A DNA stretch of 45,662 nt from Bacteroidota bacterium (GTDB lineage: Bacteria; Bacteroidota; Bacteroidia; Bacteroidales; Prolixibacteraceae). The position numbers and the translations under genes are program-made. How positions within the stretch are numbered: position 1 is the first letter of the stretch; the number at the start of each line of letters is the position of its first letter. The notes under the pieces are model-generated. The model was given only the letters and a program-made list of their open reading frames with translations, searched no databases and was not told where the DNA came from. This document shows, piece after piece, positions 8,800 through 17,815 of this stretch. The DNA lies in the NCBI GenBank assembly GCA_030698405.1, contig JAUYMU010000075.1:1-45662 (forward strand). Direction: 5' to 3'.

Positions 8800-8819
8800 A
8801 ACTAAGAGTTTTTGCTTTA

Positions 8820-11800
8820 TTATTTGAAATTAATTTTAATACCCACTAAATATTTTTTAGCCAACGGATACATCTGTCCAGATTCCGGATCCATACCCGA
8901 CCATTTGGTTAATGTGATGAGATTATCGCCAGTAACATAAACCGAAGCTCCTGCAAGTTTTAGGTGGTCTGTTGCAATTTTTGGCAACTTATATGACAAG
9001 GTAAGATTACGCAACCTCATGTAACTTGCATTTTCCAGATATCGGGTCGAGTTTTTGTTTGCATCAACTCCGCCCATTTCCGGTTTCGGGTGAGTTGCAA
9101 TATCTCCGGGTTTTTCCCAACGGCTCCAACCTTCAGCCAGGTTCATGTGATTAAACGTGGGATATGATCCATCGCTGTCAAATAATTCCCTGTCGCTGTT
9201 GTAGAGATAAATTCCTTCAACAAAACCAATACTGGCCGACAAACTGAAATCATAAACCCTGAACTGGTTATTGATACCTCCGGTGTAAGTTGGTGTACCT
9301 TTTTTGTTGGCATGTTGCAACGTTGCATTGGCATGAGTTGAAACAAGTTCTTTAGTAATGGTGCCATCTGTAGCAGTATTCACCTTTTCCCACAGAGGTA
9401 ATCCGGTGCCCGGATCAACACCATACCAAATGCGCTGATACCACGAATCCATGTCGTAACCTTCCTCTATTCTTTTTGAACCGCTGGTATAAGCTTTGTT
9501 TTCGTACAATTCTTTTACCTCGTTTTTGTTGTAAGCTAAATTCAGTGTCATATCCCAACCAAAATTTTTGGTTTTAATAATTTCAGGATTTACAGACAAT
9601 TCGTACCCGCTGTTTGTAATTCGACCAACATTCATCCAAACACCATTGTACCCAGTCATTGCAGGTAGTGGTACATAAGAAAGCAGCCCATCACTGTCTT
9701 TATTATAAAGATCGAAATTAAAACCTACCCGGTTAAATAACCTTGCATTAATCGCGAAGTTGGTACTTGAAACTTTTTCCCAGCTAATATTAGGGTTGCC
9801 TTTCTGATACGGGCGTGCAGCAGTACGACCATTGTATTGACCAGTTAATTCATAATATCCAAGGAATTGAAATCCTCCCGGAGCATTACCAACCTGTCCA
9901 ATACTTGCAGTAAGTTTAAGAACATTTAACCATTTAATGCCGCTCATGAAGCTTTCATTGTGTAGGTTCCAACCAGCACTGGCCGACCAAAAGTTACCAT
10001 ATTGGTTGTTTGGCCCGAAACTGCTTGATCCCTGACGGTTGAGCGAAGCAGTTGCCATAAATCGGTCTTCATAAGCGTATTGTAAATTAACCAACATACT
10101 TTGTTTGGCCGATTCGCTTTTGAATCCACTCACACTTAATGGTTCGGTAGTGGTGTTAAGTACGTTCAACCCGGCGGCCACACCTTTGCCTGTTGCAGAG
10201 TTGTCATCGTAATATGTATCGCTGTACTCCACTGCAACAAATGCATTTAAGGTACTTTTCCCAATTTCCCGGCTAAAGCGGAGCATTTGGTTGGTAAAGC
10301 GGTTTTTACTGAATGAATAACCATGCTGGTAGGTTCCGTTATTGGCTAAACCACTAAGTGAACGAGGGTCGGTATAGTATTGGCTGTTACCATTGCTCAA
10401 TGAAATGTTGTTCATCGAGGAAAAGGTGAGCCAGTCGGTAATCTTATAATCAAATCCAACATTTGCCATTACATTGTTGGTGCGACCTTTGCCCCAATTG
10501 TATTTCAAATCATACAAATAATTGCTTTCATCCCTCCCGATCCATATTTTGTCGTTAGAAGTCAAATAATCTTTACCTGTGGCAACTTTTGGGTGTAAGG
10601 GTGTACCGTCGGGTAAATACGGATTGTCCCAAGGCATTAGTGTATATATGCTATATAGACTGTGTTCCTGATTAAATGTATTCCGATAACTTCCTGTTAA
10701 ATTTGTTTTGATGGTTAATCTTTCACTGGCTTTAATCTCAACGTTTGCAATTGCCGAATAACGTTCATAATCATATCCTTTTACGGCGCCCTCTTCGTTG
10801 TAATACGTTCCTGATAAATACGCAGAAATTTTATCTGTACCTCCGGAGTAGTTAACGTTGTATTCTTCTGCCTGTCCGGTTTGTGTGCCTATACCCATCC
10901 AGTCGGTATCGGTATTAAGCAAATCCTCTGTAAACCAGCTATTCGTATTCCATTTACTGTGATAGTCATACAATTGTTTCGAGTTCATCAACGAAAAGTT
11001 ACCTGTATTAAGCTCGGTAATACCACGGGTAACATTGAAATTAATTTTTGAAGAACCTTTTTCGGGCCGTTTGGTCTGCACCAGAATTACTCCGTTTGCT
11101 GCCAGTGATCCGTACAGCGAAGTGGCCGAGGCATCTTTCAAAACCGTGATACTTTGAATATCACTGGGACTGAGGTTTGGCTCGCTGTTACCAATAATCA
11201 CACCGTCTAAAACCCATAATGGCGCATTTGTGTTTGATAAAGAGCCTTTCCCCCGAATACTTATGGTAGAAGTTTCGCCCGGACGACCTGTTGCGGTGCG
11301 GGTGTAAACACCGGCAACTTTTCCCTCCAACATTCGGGAGACGGAAGGTGCAAATACATCTTTTAATGCTTCACTATCAATTGCGACCGCAGAGCCTGTC
11401 ATGTTTGATTTTTTTGTAGTACCGTATGCTACTACCATCAACTCCTCAAGCATGCTTGTTTCGGTTTCCATCTTTAGACTAATAACGGCTTGCCCATTAA
11501 TGGGTACTTCTTTTGTTACATAACCTATAAATGAAAAAACCAAAGTCGCTTTATGATCCTTCACTTCAATGCTATAGGTACCATTCAGGTCTGCTATAGT
11601 ACCGATATTGGTTCCCTTAATTACAATATTAACGCCGGGGAGGCTTTCCTTTGTTTGTGCGTCAGTCAGTTGCCCTGTTACTTTCAATGTTTGCGCATTA
11701 ATAGAGCCAACAGTAAGCATTAATCCAAAAAAAACGATGATGGTTTTTTTGAAAATGGATGCATTAATTATCCCTATTTTGGTCTGCTTCGCTTTTCGCA

Positions 11801-11828
11801 GATAGTCTTTTCTTTTTAAGTGATTCAT
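8820..11828 (-). CDS. SusC/RagA-family TonB-dependent transporter (PUL 1)
   Basis: 1002 aa, usual SusC length. After an unusually long basic N-region comes a signal ending SINAQ near residue 46, then a carboxypeptidase-regulatory-like domain (VTGQLTDAQTKESLPGVNIVIKG), the TonB-box/plug transition (EELMVVAYGTTKKSNMTGSA), the plug motif LWVLDGVIIGN...ITVLKDASATSLYGSLAANGVILV, and a 22-strand barrel ending in GIKINFK. It imports oligosaccharides across the outer membrane together with the SusD protein 20 bp downstream. It lies 72 bp after the discoidin lipoprotein gene, so the three form one unit. Confidence 0.96.
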   Translation of the reverse strand: MNHLKRKDYLRKAKQTKIGIINASIFKKTIIVFFGLMLTVGSINAQTLKVTGQLTDAQTKESLPGVNIVIKGTNIGTIADLNGTYSIEVKDHKATLVFSFIGYVTKEVPINGQAVISLKMETETSMLEELMVVAYGTTKKSNMTGSAVAIDSEALKDVFAPSVSRMLEGKVAGVYTRTATGRPGETSTISIRGKGSLSNTNAPLWVLDGVIIGNSEPNLSPSDIQSITVLKDASATSLYGSLAANGVILVQTKRPEKGSSKINFNVTRGITELNTGNFSLMNSKQLYDYHSKWNTNSWFTEDLLNTDTDWMGIGTQTGQAEEYNVNYSGGTDKISAYLSGTYYNEEGAVKGYDYERYSAIANVEIKASERLTIKTNLTGSYRNTFNQEHSLYSIYTLMPWDNPYLPDGTPLHPKVATGKDYLTSNDKIWIGRDESNYLYDLKYNWGKGRTNNVMANVGFDYKITDWLTFSSMNNISLSNGNSQYYTDPRSLSGLANNGTYQHGYSFSKNRFTNQMLRFSREIGKSTLNAFVAVEYSDTYYDDNSATGKGVAAGLNVLNTTTEPLSVSGFKSESAKQSMLVNLQYAYEDRFMATASLNRQGSSSFGPNNQYGNFWSASAGWNLHNESFMSGIKWLNVLKLTASIGQVGNAPGGFQFLGYYELTGQYNGRTAARPYQKGNPNISWEKVSSTNFAINARLFNRVGFNFDLYNKDSDGLLSYVPLPAMTGYNGVWMNVGRITNSGYELSVNPEIIKTKNFGWDMTLNLAYNKNEVKELYENKAYTSGSKRIEEGYDMDSWYQRIWYGVDPGTGLPLWEKVNTATDGTITKELVSTHANATLQHANKKGTPTYTGGINNQFRVYDFSLSASIGFVEGIYLYNSDRELFDSDGSYPTFNHMNLAEGWSRWEKPGDIATHPKPEMGGVDANKNSTRYLENASYMRLRNLTLSYKLPKIATDHLKLAGASVYVTGDNLITLTKWSGMDPESGQMYPLAKKYLVGIKINFK

Positions 11829-11900
11829 AATCTTTTCATTTTTAAAATGTTAGTTTAAAAGTAATTATCCATTCCTGTTTTCAATTAATCTCAGGTTTGA

Positions 11901-12815
11901 TTAATCGAGCAGTCCGTCGTGGTACACTTTAAATTCACTCAAATGGGTGAATGTTGTATTGCCGGGAGTTGATAGGATTCTGATTCTGAAATATTTAGAT
12001 GTGTAGTTTTTATCCAGTGATAATGTATTGGCAGCCGGAGGCATAATAGTAACAGGTAAACCTTTTGGCGACTCCCATACAGTTGTCCACGATACACCGT
12101 CGCTGCTTGTTTGCAAATCAAATGAATTTGGTCGTCCGGTTGTTCCACTTGGACTACGGAACCAGTACTGAAAACCGCCAATACCTTTAGGTTCAGGAAA
12201 ATTAATTTGTATCCAGTGAGGAAGTGGAGCAACGCCTTCCGACCACGCCGTATGCCAATAAGTTCCGGTGTTTCCGTCAACAAGATTTGCCTTTGGACCT
12301 TCAGAAGTTTCCTGGGTATATGTTTCCAACATTTCAGGTGTCAACGTATGGAAAGTTTTACCGGCTTTTGTTTGAAAAGTTTTTGTTTCGCCATAAGAGA
12401 CCCCATTTGCATTGGCTGCATAAGCCCTGACTTTGTAGTTGGTCTTGGGTTTTAGTCCGGTAATTGTAGCGACAAAATCCCAGTCAGTTTCTAATATTCC
12501 GCTGTGCGTGTATTTACCGGCAGCAACGAAATTATCTTCAACAGTGGGCTCCGTATCAGAGTCGGTATAGCATAACCCTATCGCAACTATTTCCGCACTC
12601 CCGTTTGCGGTTACAATTCCCCCGCCAATAGCTTCAATGTCTTTAATCTCAGTAACATCTTTAGTCGAAGTTTGTGGAATGTTACCACTCTCATCCTTAT
12701 CGCAACCGGTAATAAGAGGTGCGGATATTGCTACTGTGAACAATAAAATGAACGAAAACAGATTTTTTTTGAGAAAATCCCGATAATTACTACCTACAAC
12801 AATTTGGTTTTTCAT
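11901..12815 (-). CDS. Surface lipoprotein with FnIII-like and F5/8 type C (CBM32-like) domains
   Basis: About 304 aa from the ATG at 12815 (MKNQIVVGSN); an earlier start adds 20 residues but leaves the signal unchanged. The signal LFTVAISAPLITGC gives lipidation at Cys38. Residues about 50-150 form a Bacteroidetes FnIII-like domain (GLCYTDSDTEPTVEDN, ITGLKPKTNYKVRAYAANANG). Residues about 165-300 are a discoidin/F5/8 type C domain (NLVDGNTGTYWHTAW, HWIQINFPEPKGIGGFQYW, YFRIRILSTPG, LSEFKVY), the fold of CBM32, which often binds galactose or GalNAc. It is likely the surface glycan-binding protein of PUL 1. It is the first gene of the operon, before SusC, whereas such proteins usually follow SusD. 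Confidence 0.85.
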   Translation of the reverse strand: MKNQIVVGSNYRDFLKKNLFSFILLFTVAISAPLITGCDKDESGNIPQTSTKDVTEIKDIEAIGGGIVTANGSAEIVAIGLCYTDSDTEPTVEDNFVAAGKYTHSGILETDWDFVATITGLKPKTNYKVRAYAANANGVSYGETKTFQTKAGKTFHTLTPEMLETYTQETSEGPKANLVDGNTGTYWHTAWSEGVAPLPHWIQINFPEPKGIGGFQYWFRSPSGTTGRPNSFDLQTSSDGVSWTTVWESPKGLPVTIMPPAANTLSLDKNYTSKYFRIRILSTPGNTTFTHLSEFKVYHDGLLD

Positions 12816-13286
12816 AAGCTTGTTTAAATTTAAAATAATAAAAAATACGAATATGTTAGTTTGAAAATTCCGCACACAAATTGCAAACGCTTATATGTTT
12901 TCATTTCTCTGCTCACTCTTCATGTTTTCAGTCTTTTGAGAAATGATTTTTCAGGTAAATCTGTTTTTGGGGACTGCTTTTTAATAGTGTATAAAATTGC
13001 AGCAAAACGCATCAACTGTTCTGTAGTAATAATTCGATTATCTAGACTGAATAATCAAATCATATTTCAAATCATTCATCAATCAGGATAAATCATTCCT
13101 GAAATATTTGGTTTTCGTTTTAATTTAGGGATTATCTGGCCAAAGAAATAGTATTAAAACACAAATAAATAATTGACAATAAGCAGATTAATGAATTTCA
13201 TATTATTCCATCCAGAGTTGATGAAATTGATTTTTGCAGTGGTTGTTTCAGCCAAAGGACATTATACAGACAGATAAGAAAAACGA
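12816..13286 (-). promoter_or_regulatory. 471-bp control region of the PUL 1 SGBP-SusC-SusD operon
   Basis: No gene is seen here. It holds the tandem operator-like repeat at 13066-13098, an extra half-site CAAATCATAT at 13056-13065, and AATTGCAAACG at 12879-12889, an 11-mer also present in the PUL 2 promoter (39434-39444). No clear TAnnTTTG -7 box was found. The long distance from operator to start codon (about 250 bp) implies a long leader. Confidence 0.6.
13066..13098 (-). promoter_or_regulatory. Tandem operator-like repeat, copy 2 (GAATGATTTA / GAATGATTTG, 21-bp period)
   Basis: Read on the minus strand, GAATGATTTA (13098-13089) and GAATGATTTG (13077-13068, continuing AA) are direct repeats exactly 21 bp apart and point toward the SGBP-SusC-SusD operon. 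This is the same motif, spacing and gene-relative orientation as at 5181-5213 and 17636-17668. Confidence 0.7.
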
Positions 13287-16200
13287 TCAGTTCTTCAATT
13301 TTATAAATTCACTCGGTGTTTGCCCGTAAACTTTCACAAAACATTTCGAGAAGTAATTGGGATCGCTAAAACCAACTTCGTAAGCCACTTCGCTAATGGT
13401 CTTGCTTCCGGCAGCCAGCAATTGCGCAGCCTTTTTTAGCCTGATGTTGCGGATAAATTCGGAGATGGAAAGATCGGTCAACGCCTTTATTTTCCTGTAG
13501 GTTTGTGGCTGGCTCAAATTAATCACCCGGCATAAAGTTTCCACATCAAACGACGTGTCGGTAATGTGCTTCTCAATTTCTCCAATAACCTTCTCCAAAA
13601 ATTTCTGATCCTCCTGATTGTGCACATATTCATCACTTTCGAGCTTGGTTCCGTGATAAAACTTCGACTGCAATTTCCGTCGCTGATTAATCAGGTTTTC
13701 AATTGTCAGGTACAAATACTGCAAATCGAATGGCTTGGTAATGTAAGCATCGGCACCCGATTTTAATCCACTCATCTGGTTTGGCAAATCGGCCAGTGCA
13801 GTAAGTAAAACAACCGGAATGTGGCTGGTTTTAAATTCATCTTTCACCTTTCGGCAAAATTCAAAACCGCTGAAATCGGGCAGCATCACATCGCAAATAA
13901 TCAGGTCGGGGTGTTTGGTATCTGCCATTTTCATACCGGATTCAGCATCTGCAGCTTCATCAACACGATAATTGGCCGAAAGTATTTCCTTCAGGTAAGC
14001 TCTTAAATTGTTATCGTCTTCAATCAAAAGCAAGCGGGGTAAACTCTGTTCTTCGCCTGCCCTAACATCACGCAGCAAAACGGGTGAATAATCGTCGATA
14101 CTTGCAATCAGAATTTCCCTGTTGGATTGAGGATTGGATAGGTTAGTACCATTACTATTTTGCTCATTTTCTCCTGCATCAACCGGAACTGTTAAGGTAA
14201 ATACCGTACCCTTGCCAGGTTTACTGATAACTTCAACGATCCCGCCATGCAATTCGACGTATTTCTTAACCAACGCCAGACCAAGCCCACTTCCCGATTG
14301 CCGCAAATTCTGCGAATGGTCGGCCTGATAAAAGGTATCGAAGATGTAATAAATCTGATCTTCTGGAATTCCTTGTCCGCTGTCGGAAACCGTTATCCGG
14401 AATTGTTCTTTTTCATTTACCCCTTCAATCCGGTCGATGCCAACAGTTATCTCGCCATGATCAGGAGTAAATTTAAAGGCATTGGAAATGAGGTTGAACA
14501 CGATCTTCTCCAACTTTTCTGCATCAACCGAAACATCCAATACTTTTTGAGTAGAGACAAACCGGAAGCTGATTTTTTTACGCTGTGCTATGTCGTTGAA
14601 CAGAAAAGCAATCTGCTGGACAAAAGGAACTAAATCAAGGGAAGTACGCATCAATCCTGCTTTGTCGGTATCTGCCTTTCTGAAATCGAGTAACTCATTA
14701 ACTAGCAGCAACAATTTGGATGCATTGCCATAAATAATCTTAAATTTTCGCTGCAATTCGTGTCTGTTCAACTCGTCAATATGGGTAACCAGCTCTTTTA
14801 GCGGACCAATAATGAGGGTTAACGGAGTGCGAAATTCGTGCGAGATGGTGGTGAAAAAATTGATTTTAGCCTGATTGGCTTCCTGCACCTGTTCGGCAAG
14901 AGCCAGCAGATTATCGCGCTGTTTCACGATTTGCTCATTCTGCTCATTCAGTTTCTGGTTCTTCTGTTCAATTTTTTCGTTACGACCAATCATCTCTTCG
15001 TTAATGCGCACCAGTTCTTTGTTTTGCTGCTCAATTTGGATATTTTTTTCCGATAAAGCCGCAGTTTTCTCCTTCACCAGTTTTTCGAGTAGTTTGCTTT
15101 CCTCTTTAACAGCTTTCAGCCTGAAATAAAAAACAAGATAAATGGCAAGTAAAATGGAAAGAACAACCAAAAGTTTAAACCACCAGGTCAGCCAGAAAGG
15201 TGGCAAAACAACTATTTTTATGGAAGTAGGGTGCTCGTTCCAAACGCGATCGTTGTTCGAACCCTGAACCATAAACGTATAAGTTCCGGGGTTGATATTG
15301 GTGTACGAAGCAGAACGCTGATTTCCGGCCTCCACCCAATCTTCGTCGTAACCTTCCAGCTTATACCGGTACTGGTTTTTTCCCGAAAGAATATAGTTCA
15401 ATGCGGTAAACTCAAATGTAAAAATGGTCTGGTTATACTTTAGCCTCAACTCTTTGGCTTCGCTAACCTGATGACTGGTTATCGCCGGATGCGAAAAAGG
15501 GGTAACAGGTTGGTGGTTAACAGTCAAACCGGTTATTACCACCGGAGGAATAAATTGGTTTGGATTAATTCGGGCAGGATCAATAATATTAAAGCCATCA
15601 ATACCTCCAACATATATTTTTCCATCTTTTGCCCTGAACCAGGCATTCTGGTTAAACTCATTACTTTGCAGGCCATCTTCCCAGGTGTAGTTCAGGAACG
15701 TTTTAGTTTTGGTATTGTAAACTGAAATTCCAAGGTTGGTAGAACACCAAATACGTCCCTGATCGTCGGGAATAACCGCATAAACCACGTTGTTCGAGAG
15801 TCCGTCAGAACTCATGTATCTCTTTAATTTTCTTTCTTTTACGACATATTCGTACAAACCATTATTGGTTCCAAACCAAACAATATCGGGTGATTGTTCA
15901 CAAACAGAAAAAATGCGGTTAAATGTCTGGCGGCCAGAGTTTGGGTCGGTTTTAAGAATCTGTTCAAAATCATTGGTATTCTGATCGTACAAATACAATA
16001 AACCTTCAGAAGTACCCAACCAGAATTTACCATTATAACTTTCGGCTACGGTCATGAAATTCTCTCTAATTTCAAAGCCATCGCTGTTTTTCGGATTTTT
16101 CAGCTCAACCGTATTTGTTCCAGGATCATATTTCAAAAAGCCCATCGATGTAATCATCCAGACTATACCTTCTGAATCTTCAAATCCGTTGTTAAAGGTT

Positions 16201-17540
16201 GAGATTTTGGGCAATGACGTAATATTGACCGGATTGAATGGTTGAAATGGTGCTGTTCCGTTTTTAGAAACGAGGATTCCCTGATGATTTGATACGTAAA
16301 TATTCTGCCGCGAATCGCCAAAAACATTGTGCTGGTCGAAGTCTTTAAAATACAAATCAACTCCATCAGTCTTTTCAGGTTTGTTAAAATAGTCTTCCTT
16401 CAACGAGAATAAGCCCTTTGACGTAGCCACCCAAACCGTATTTTTCTGATCACGATAAATACCTTTGATGTTATTAATCGCCTGGTTCAACGATTTGTCT
16501 TTTAGAAAGTTATTATACTTACTAAACCTTGAATTTTCAGGATCGAGTTTATTAACGCCACCCAAAAAAGTTCCAACCCATAAGATTTCTTCCTGATCTT
16601 CAAAAAGAGAAAAAATCACCTCATCGTTCATCGATTCTGGATCATCCGGATCATTTTTGAACGATTCAAAATCGTCGCTTTGAGGATTGTAGCGGAACAA
16701 TCCGATGCCGGTACCTATCCAAACCGAACCATTTTTACGCTGAATTATCTGGTTAATTGTACCCCCTTCAAGAGAATAACGATCAATCCTCCGGGTTTCC
16801 GGCTGATATTTAATCAAGCCATGGTTTCGGGTGCCAATCCATAAATTTCCTTTAACATCGTAAAGCAAGGTTTGAATAAATGCAAGGGATTCAAGCCCAA
16901 GATCAATTTCTTTCGGACTATTGTTGGCTGAAAAATCAAAATTGTACAACCCATTTCCGGTTCCAAGCCAGAGCCCGCCGCGCTTATTATCAGCAATCGA
17001 ATTAATAATCGTGAACTGAGGCTGATCACAAAACGCAGGTGTAGAAAACGATGAATCTGCCGGGTTCCACGAGCAGATTCCACCGCCGCTGGTGGCTATC
17101 CAAAGCTTGCCGTCGGAACCAGTTAATATACTCCGGATATCGTTATCGGGCAGGGATTCTTCAATTCTAGCATCATGCCGGAATGCAAAAAATGTATCAT
17201 GTTTTCGATCATACCTGTTCAGTCCCTCGCTTTGTGTGCCGATCCATAATGCCGAATCAAGCGGATTTTCATAGATACAAACAATGTCATTATCAATCAG
17301 CGATGAAGGATTGGAGGGATCGTTCCGGTAAACATTCAGTTTATAGCCATCATAGCGGTTCAACCCGTCAGCAGAGCCGAACCATAAAAATCCTTTCGAA
17401 TCCTGATAAATACTTTTTATCGTTGATTGAGAAAGGCCGTCTTTGATGGTCAGGTGAGTGAACCGGTTAGTTCCGGTCGATAAAAAGACAATCGTCAGAA
17501 ATAAACACACCAGTCCTATCTGTCTATGTTTTTGTTGCAT
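13287..17540 (-). CDS. Hybrid two-component system sensor/regulator (HTCS), propeller type, PUL 1
   Basis: About 1417 aa from the ATG at 17540 (MQQKHRQIG). Order: signal/anchor segment; two periplasmic seven-bladed propellers of Reg_prop repeats to about residue 690 (for example GFLWFGSADGLNRYDGY); Y_Y_Y domain; membrane segment about 783-808; coiled coil; HisKA with phospho-acceptor His901 (TTISHEFRTPLTLI); HATPase (NLISNAFKFTP, DSGQGIPED, GSGLGLALVKK); receiver with Asp1217 (LIICDVMLPDFSG) and Lys in YITKPFD; C-terminal AraC-type HTH (ISEVAYEVGFSDPNYFSKCF). It senses an oligosaccharide in the periplasm and activates PUL promoters in one chain. It lies just upstream of the operon it should control, divergent from GH109. 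The repeated GAATGATTTG pairs are its candidate operators. Confidence 0.95.
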   Translation of the reverse strand: MQQKHRQIGLVCLFLTIVFLSTGTNRFTHLTIKDGLSQSTIKSIYQDSKGFLWFGSADGLNRYDGYKLNVYRNDPSNPSSLIDNDIVCIYENPLDSALWIGTQSEGLNRYDRKHDTFFAFRHDARIEESLPDNDIRSILTGSDGKLWIATSGGGICSWNPADSSFSTPAFCDQPQFTIINSIADNKRGGLWLGTGNGLYNFDFSANNSPKEIDLGLESLAFIQTLLYDVKGNLWIGTRNHGLIKYQPETRRIDRYSLEGGTINQIIQRKNGSVWIGTGIGLFRYNPQSDDFESFKNDPDDPESMNDEVIFSLFEDQEEILWVGTFLGGVNKLDPENSRFSKYNNFLKDKSLNQAINNIKGIYRDQKNTVWVATSKGLFSLKEDYFNKPEKTDGVDLYFKDFDQHNVFGDSRQNIYVSNHQGILVSKNGTAPFQPFNPVNITSLPKISTFNNGFEDSEGIVWMITSMGFLKYDPGTNTVELKNPKNSDGFEIRENFMTVAESYNGKFWLGTSEGLLYLYDQNTNDFEQILKTDPNSGRQTFNRIFSVCEQSPDIVWFGTNNGLYEYVVKERKLKRYMSSDGLSNNVVYAVIPDDQGRIWCSTNLGISVYNTKTKTFLNYTWEDGLQSNEFNQNAWFRAKDGKIYVGGIDGFNIIDPARINPNQFIPPVVITGLTVNHQPVTPFSHPAITSHQVSEAKELRLKYNQTIFTFEFTALNYILSGKNQYRYKLEGYDEDWVEAGNQRSASYTNINPGTYTFMVQGSNNDRVWNEHPTSIKIVVLPPFWLTWWFKLLVVLSILLAIYLVFYFRLKAVKEESKLLEKLVKEKTAALSEKNIQIEQQNKELVRINEEMIGRNEKIEQKNQKLNEQNEQIVKQRDNLLALAEQVQEANQAKINFFTTISHEFRTPLTLIIGPLKELVTHIDELNRHELQRKFKIIYGNASKLLLLVNELLDFRKADTDKAGLMRTSLDLVPFVQQIAFLFNDIAQRKKISFRFVSTQKVLDVSVDAEKLEKIVFNLISNAFKFTPDHGEITVGIDRIEGVNEKEQFRITVSDSGQGIPEDQIYYIFDTFYQADHSQNLRQSGSGLGLALVKKYVELHGGIVEVISKPGKGTVFTLTVPVDAGENEQNSNGTNLSNPQSNREILIASIDDYSPVLLRDVRAGEEQSLPRLLLIEDDNNLRAYLKEILSANYRVDEAADAESGMKMADTKHPDLIICDVMLPDFSGFEFCRKVKDEFKTSHIPVVLLTALADLPNQMSGLKSGADAYITKPFDLQYLYLTIENLINQRRKLQSKFYHGTKLESDEYVHNQEDQKFLEKVIGEIEKHITDTSFDVETLCRVINLSQPQTYRKIKALTDLSISEFIRNIRLKKAAQLLAAGSKTISEVAYEVGFSDPNYFSKCFVKVYGQTPSEFIKLKN

Positions 17541-17566
17541 AATCCTTCCGGTTTTTAAACACCTCA

Positions 17567-17574
17567 CAAAACTA
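17567..17574 (-). promoter_or_regulatory. Putative -7 box TAGTTTTG of the PUL 1 HTCS
   Basis: Minus-strand TAGTTTTG fits TAnnTTTG and is 26 bp before the ATG at 17540. A TTTA at about 17 bp upstream (17592-17595) could be a degenerate -33. The same octamer precedes the PUL 2 sugar porter gene (39356-39363). Confidence 0.45.
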
Positions 17575-17635
17575 GAGAAATCATTGAGTTATAAAACTAG
17601 CATTCCTCAATTTTAAGAGTTCTTTTGTGCTGAAT

Positions 17636-17668
17636 GAATAATTTGTCCCTTCGCACGAATGATTTGAA
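17636..17668 (+). promoter_or_regulatory. Tandem operator-like repeat, copy 3 (GAATAATTTG / GAATGATTTG, 21-bp period)
   Basis: GAATAATTTG (17636-17645) and GAATGATTTGAA (17657-17668) are direct repeats exactly 21 bp apart in the divergent spacer between the HTCS and the GH109 gene, reading toward GH109 and about 150 bp before its start. Confidence 0.65.
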
Positions 17669-17815
17669 CGAGCATTCGACTTTTTTTTACCATTTTTTGG
17701 TTCAAAGCTACCTGTAAATAGAGTACCCAAGCTGTATTTTTATATTCTGAAAATTCAAAATAGTCAACTAAAGAATAACATATTGTATTTCTAAACTAAC
17801 GATAAAATCACAAAA

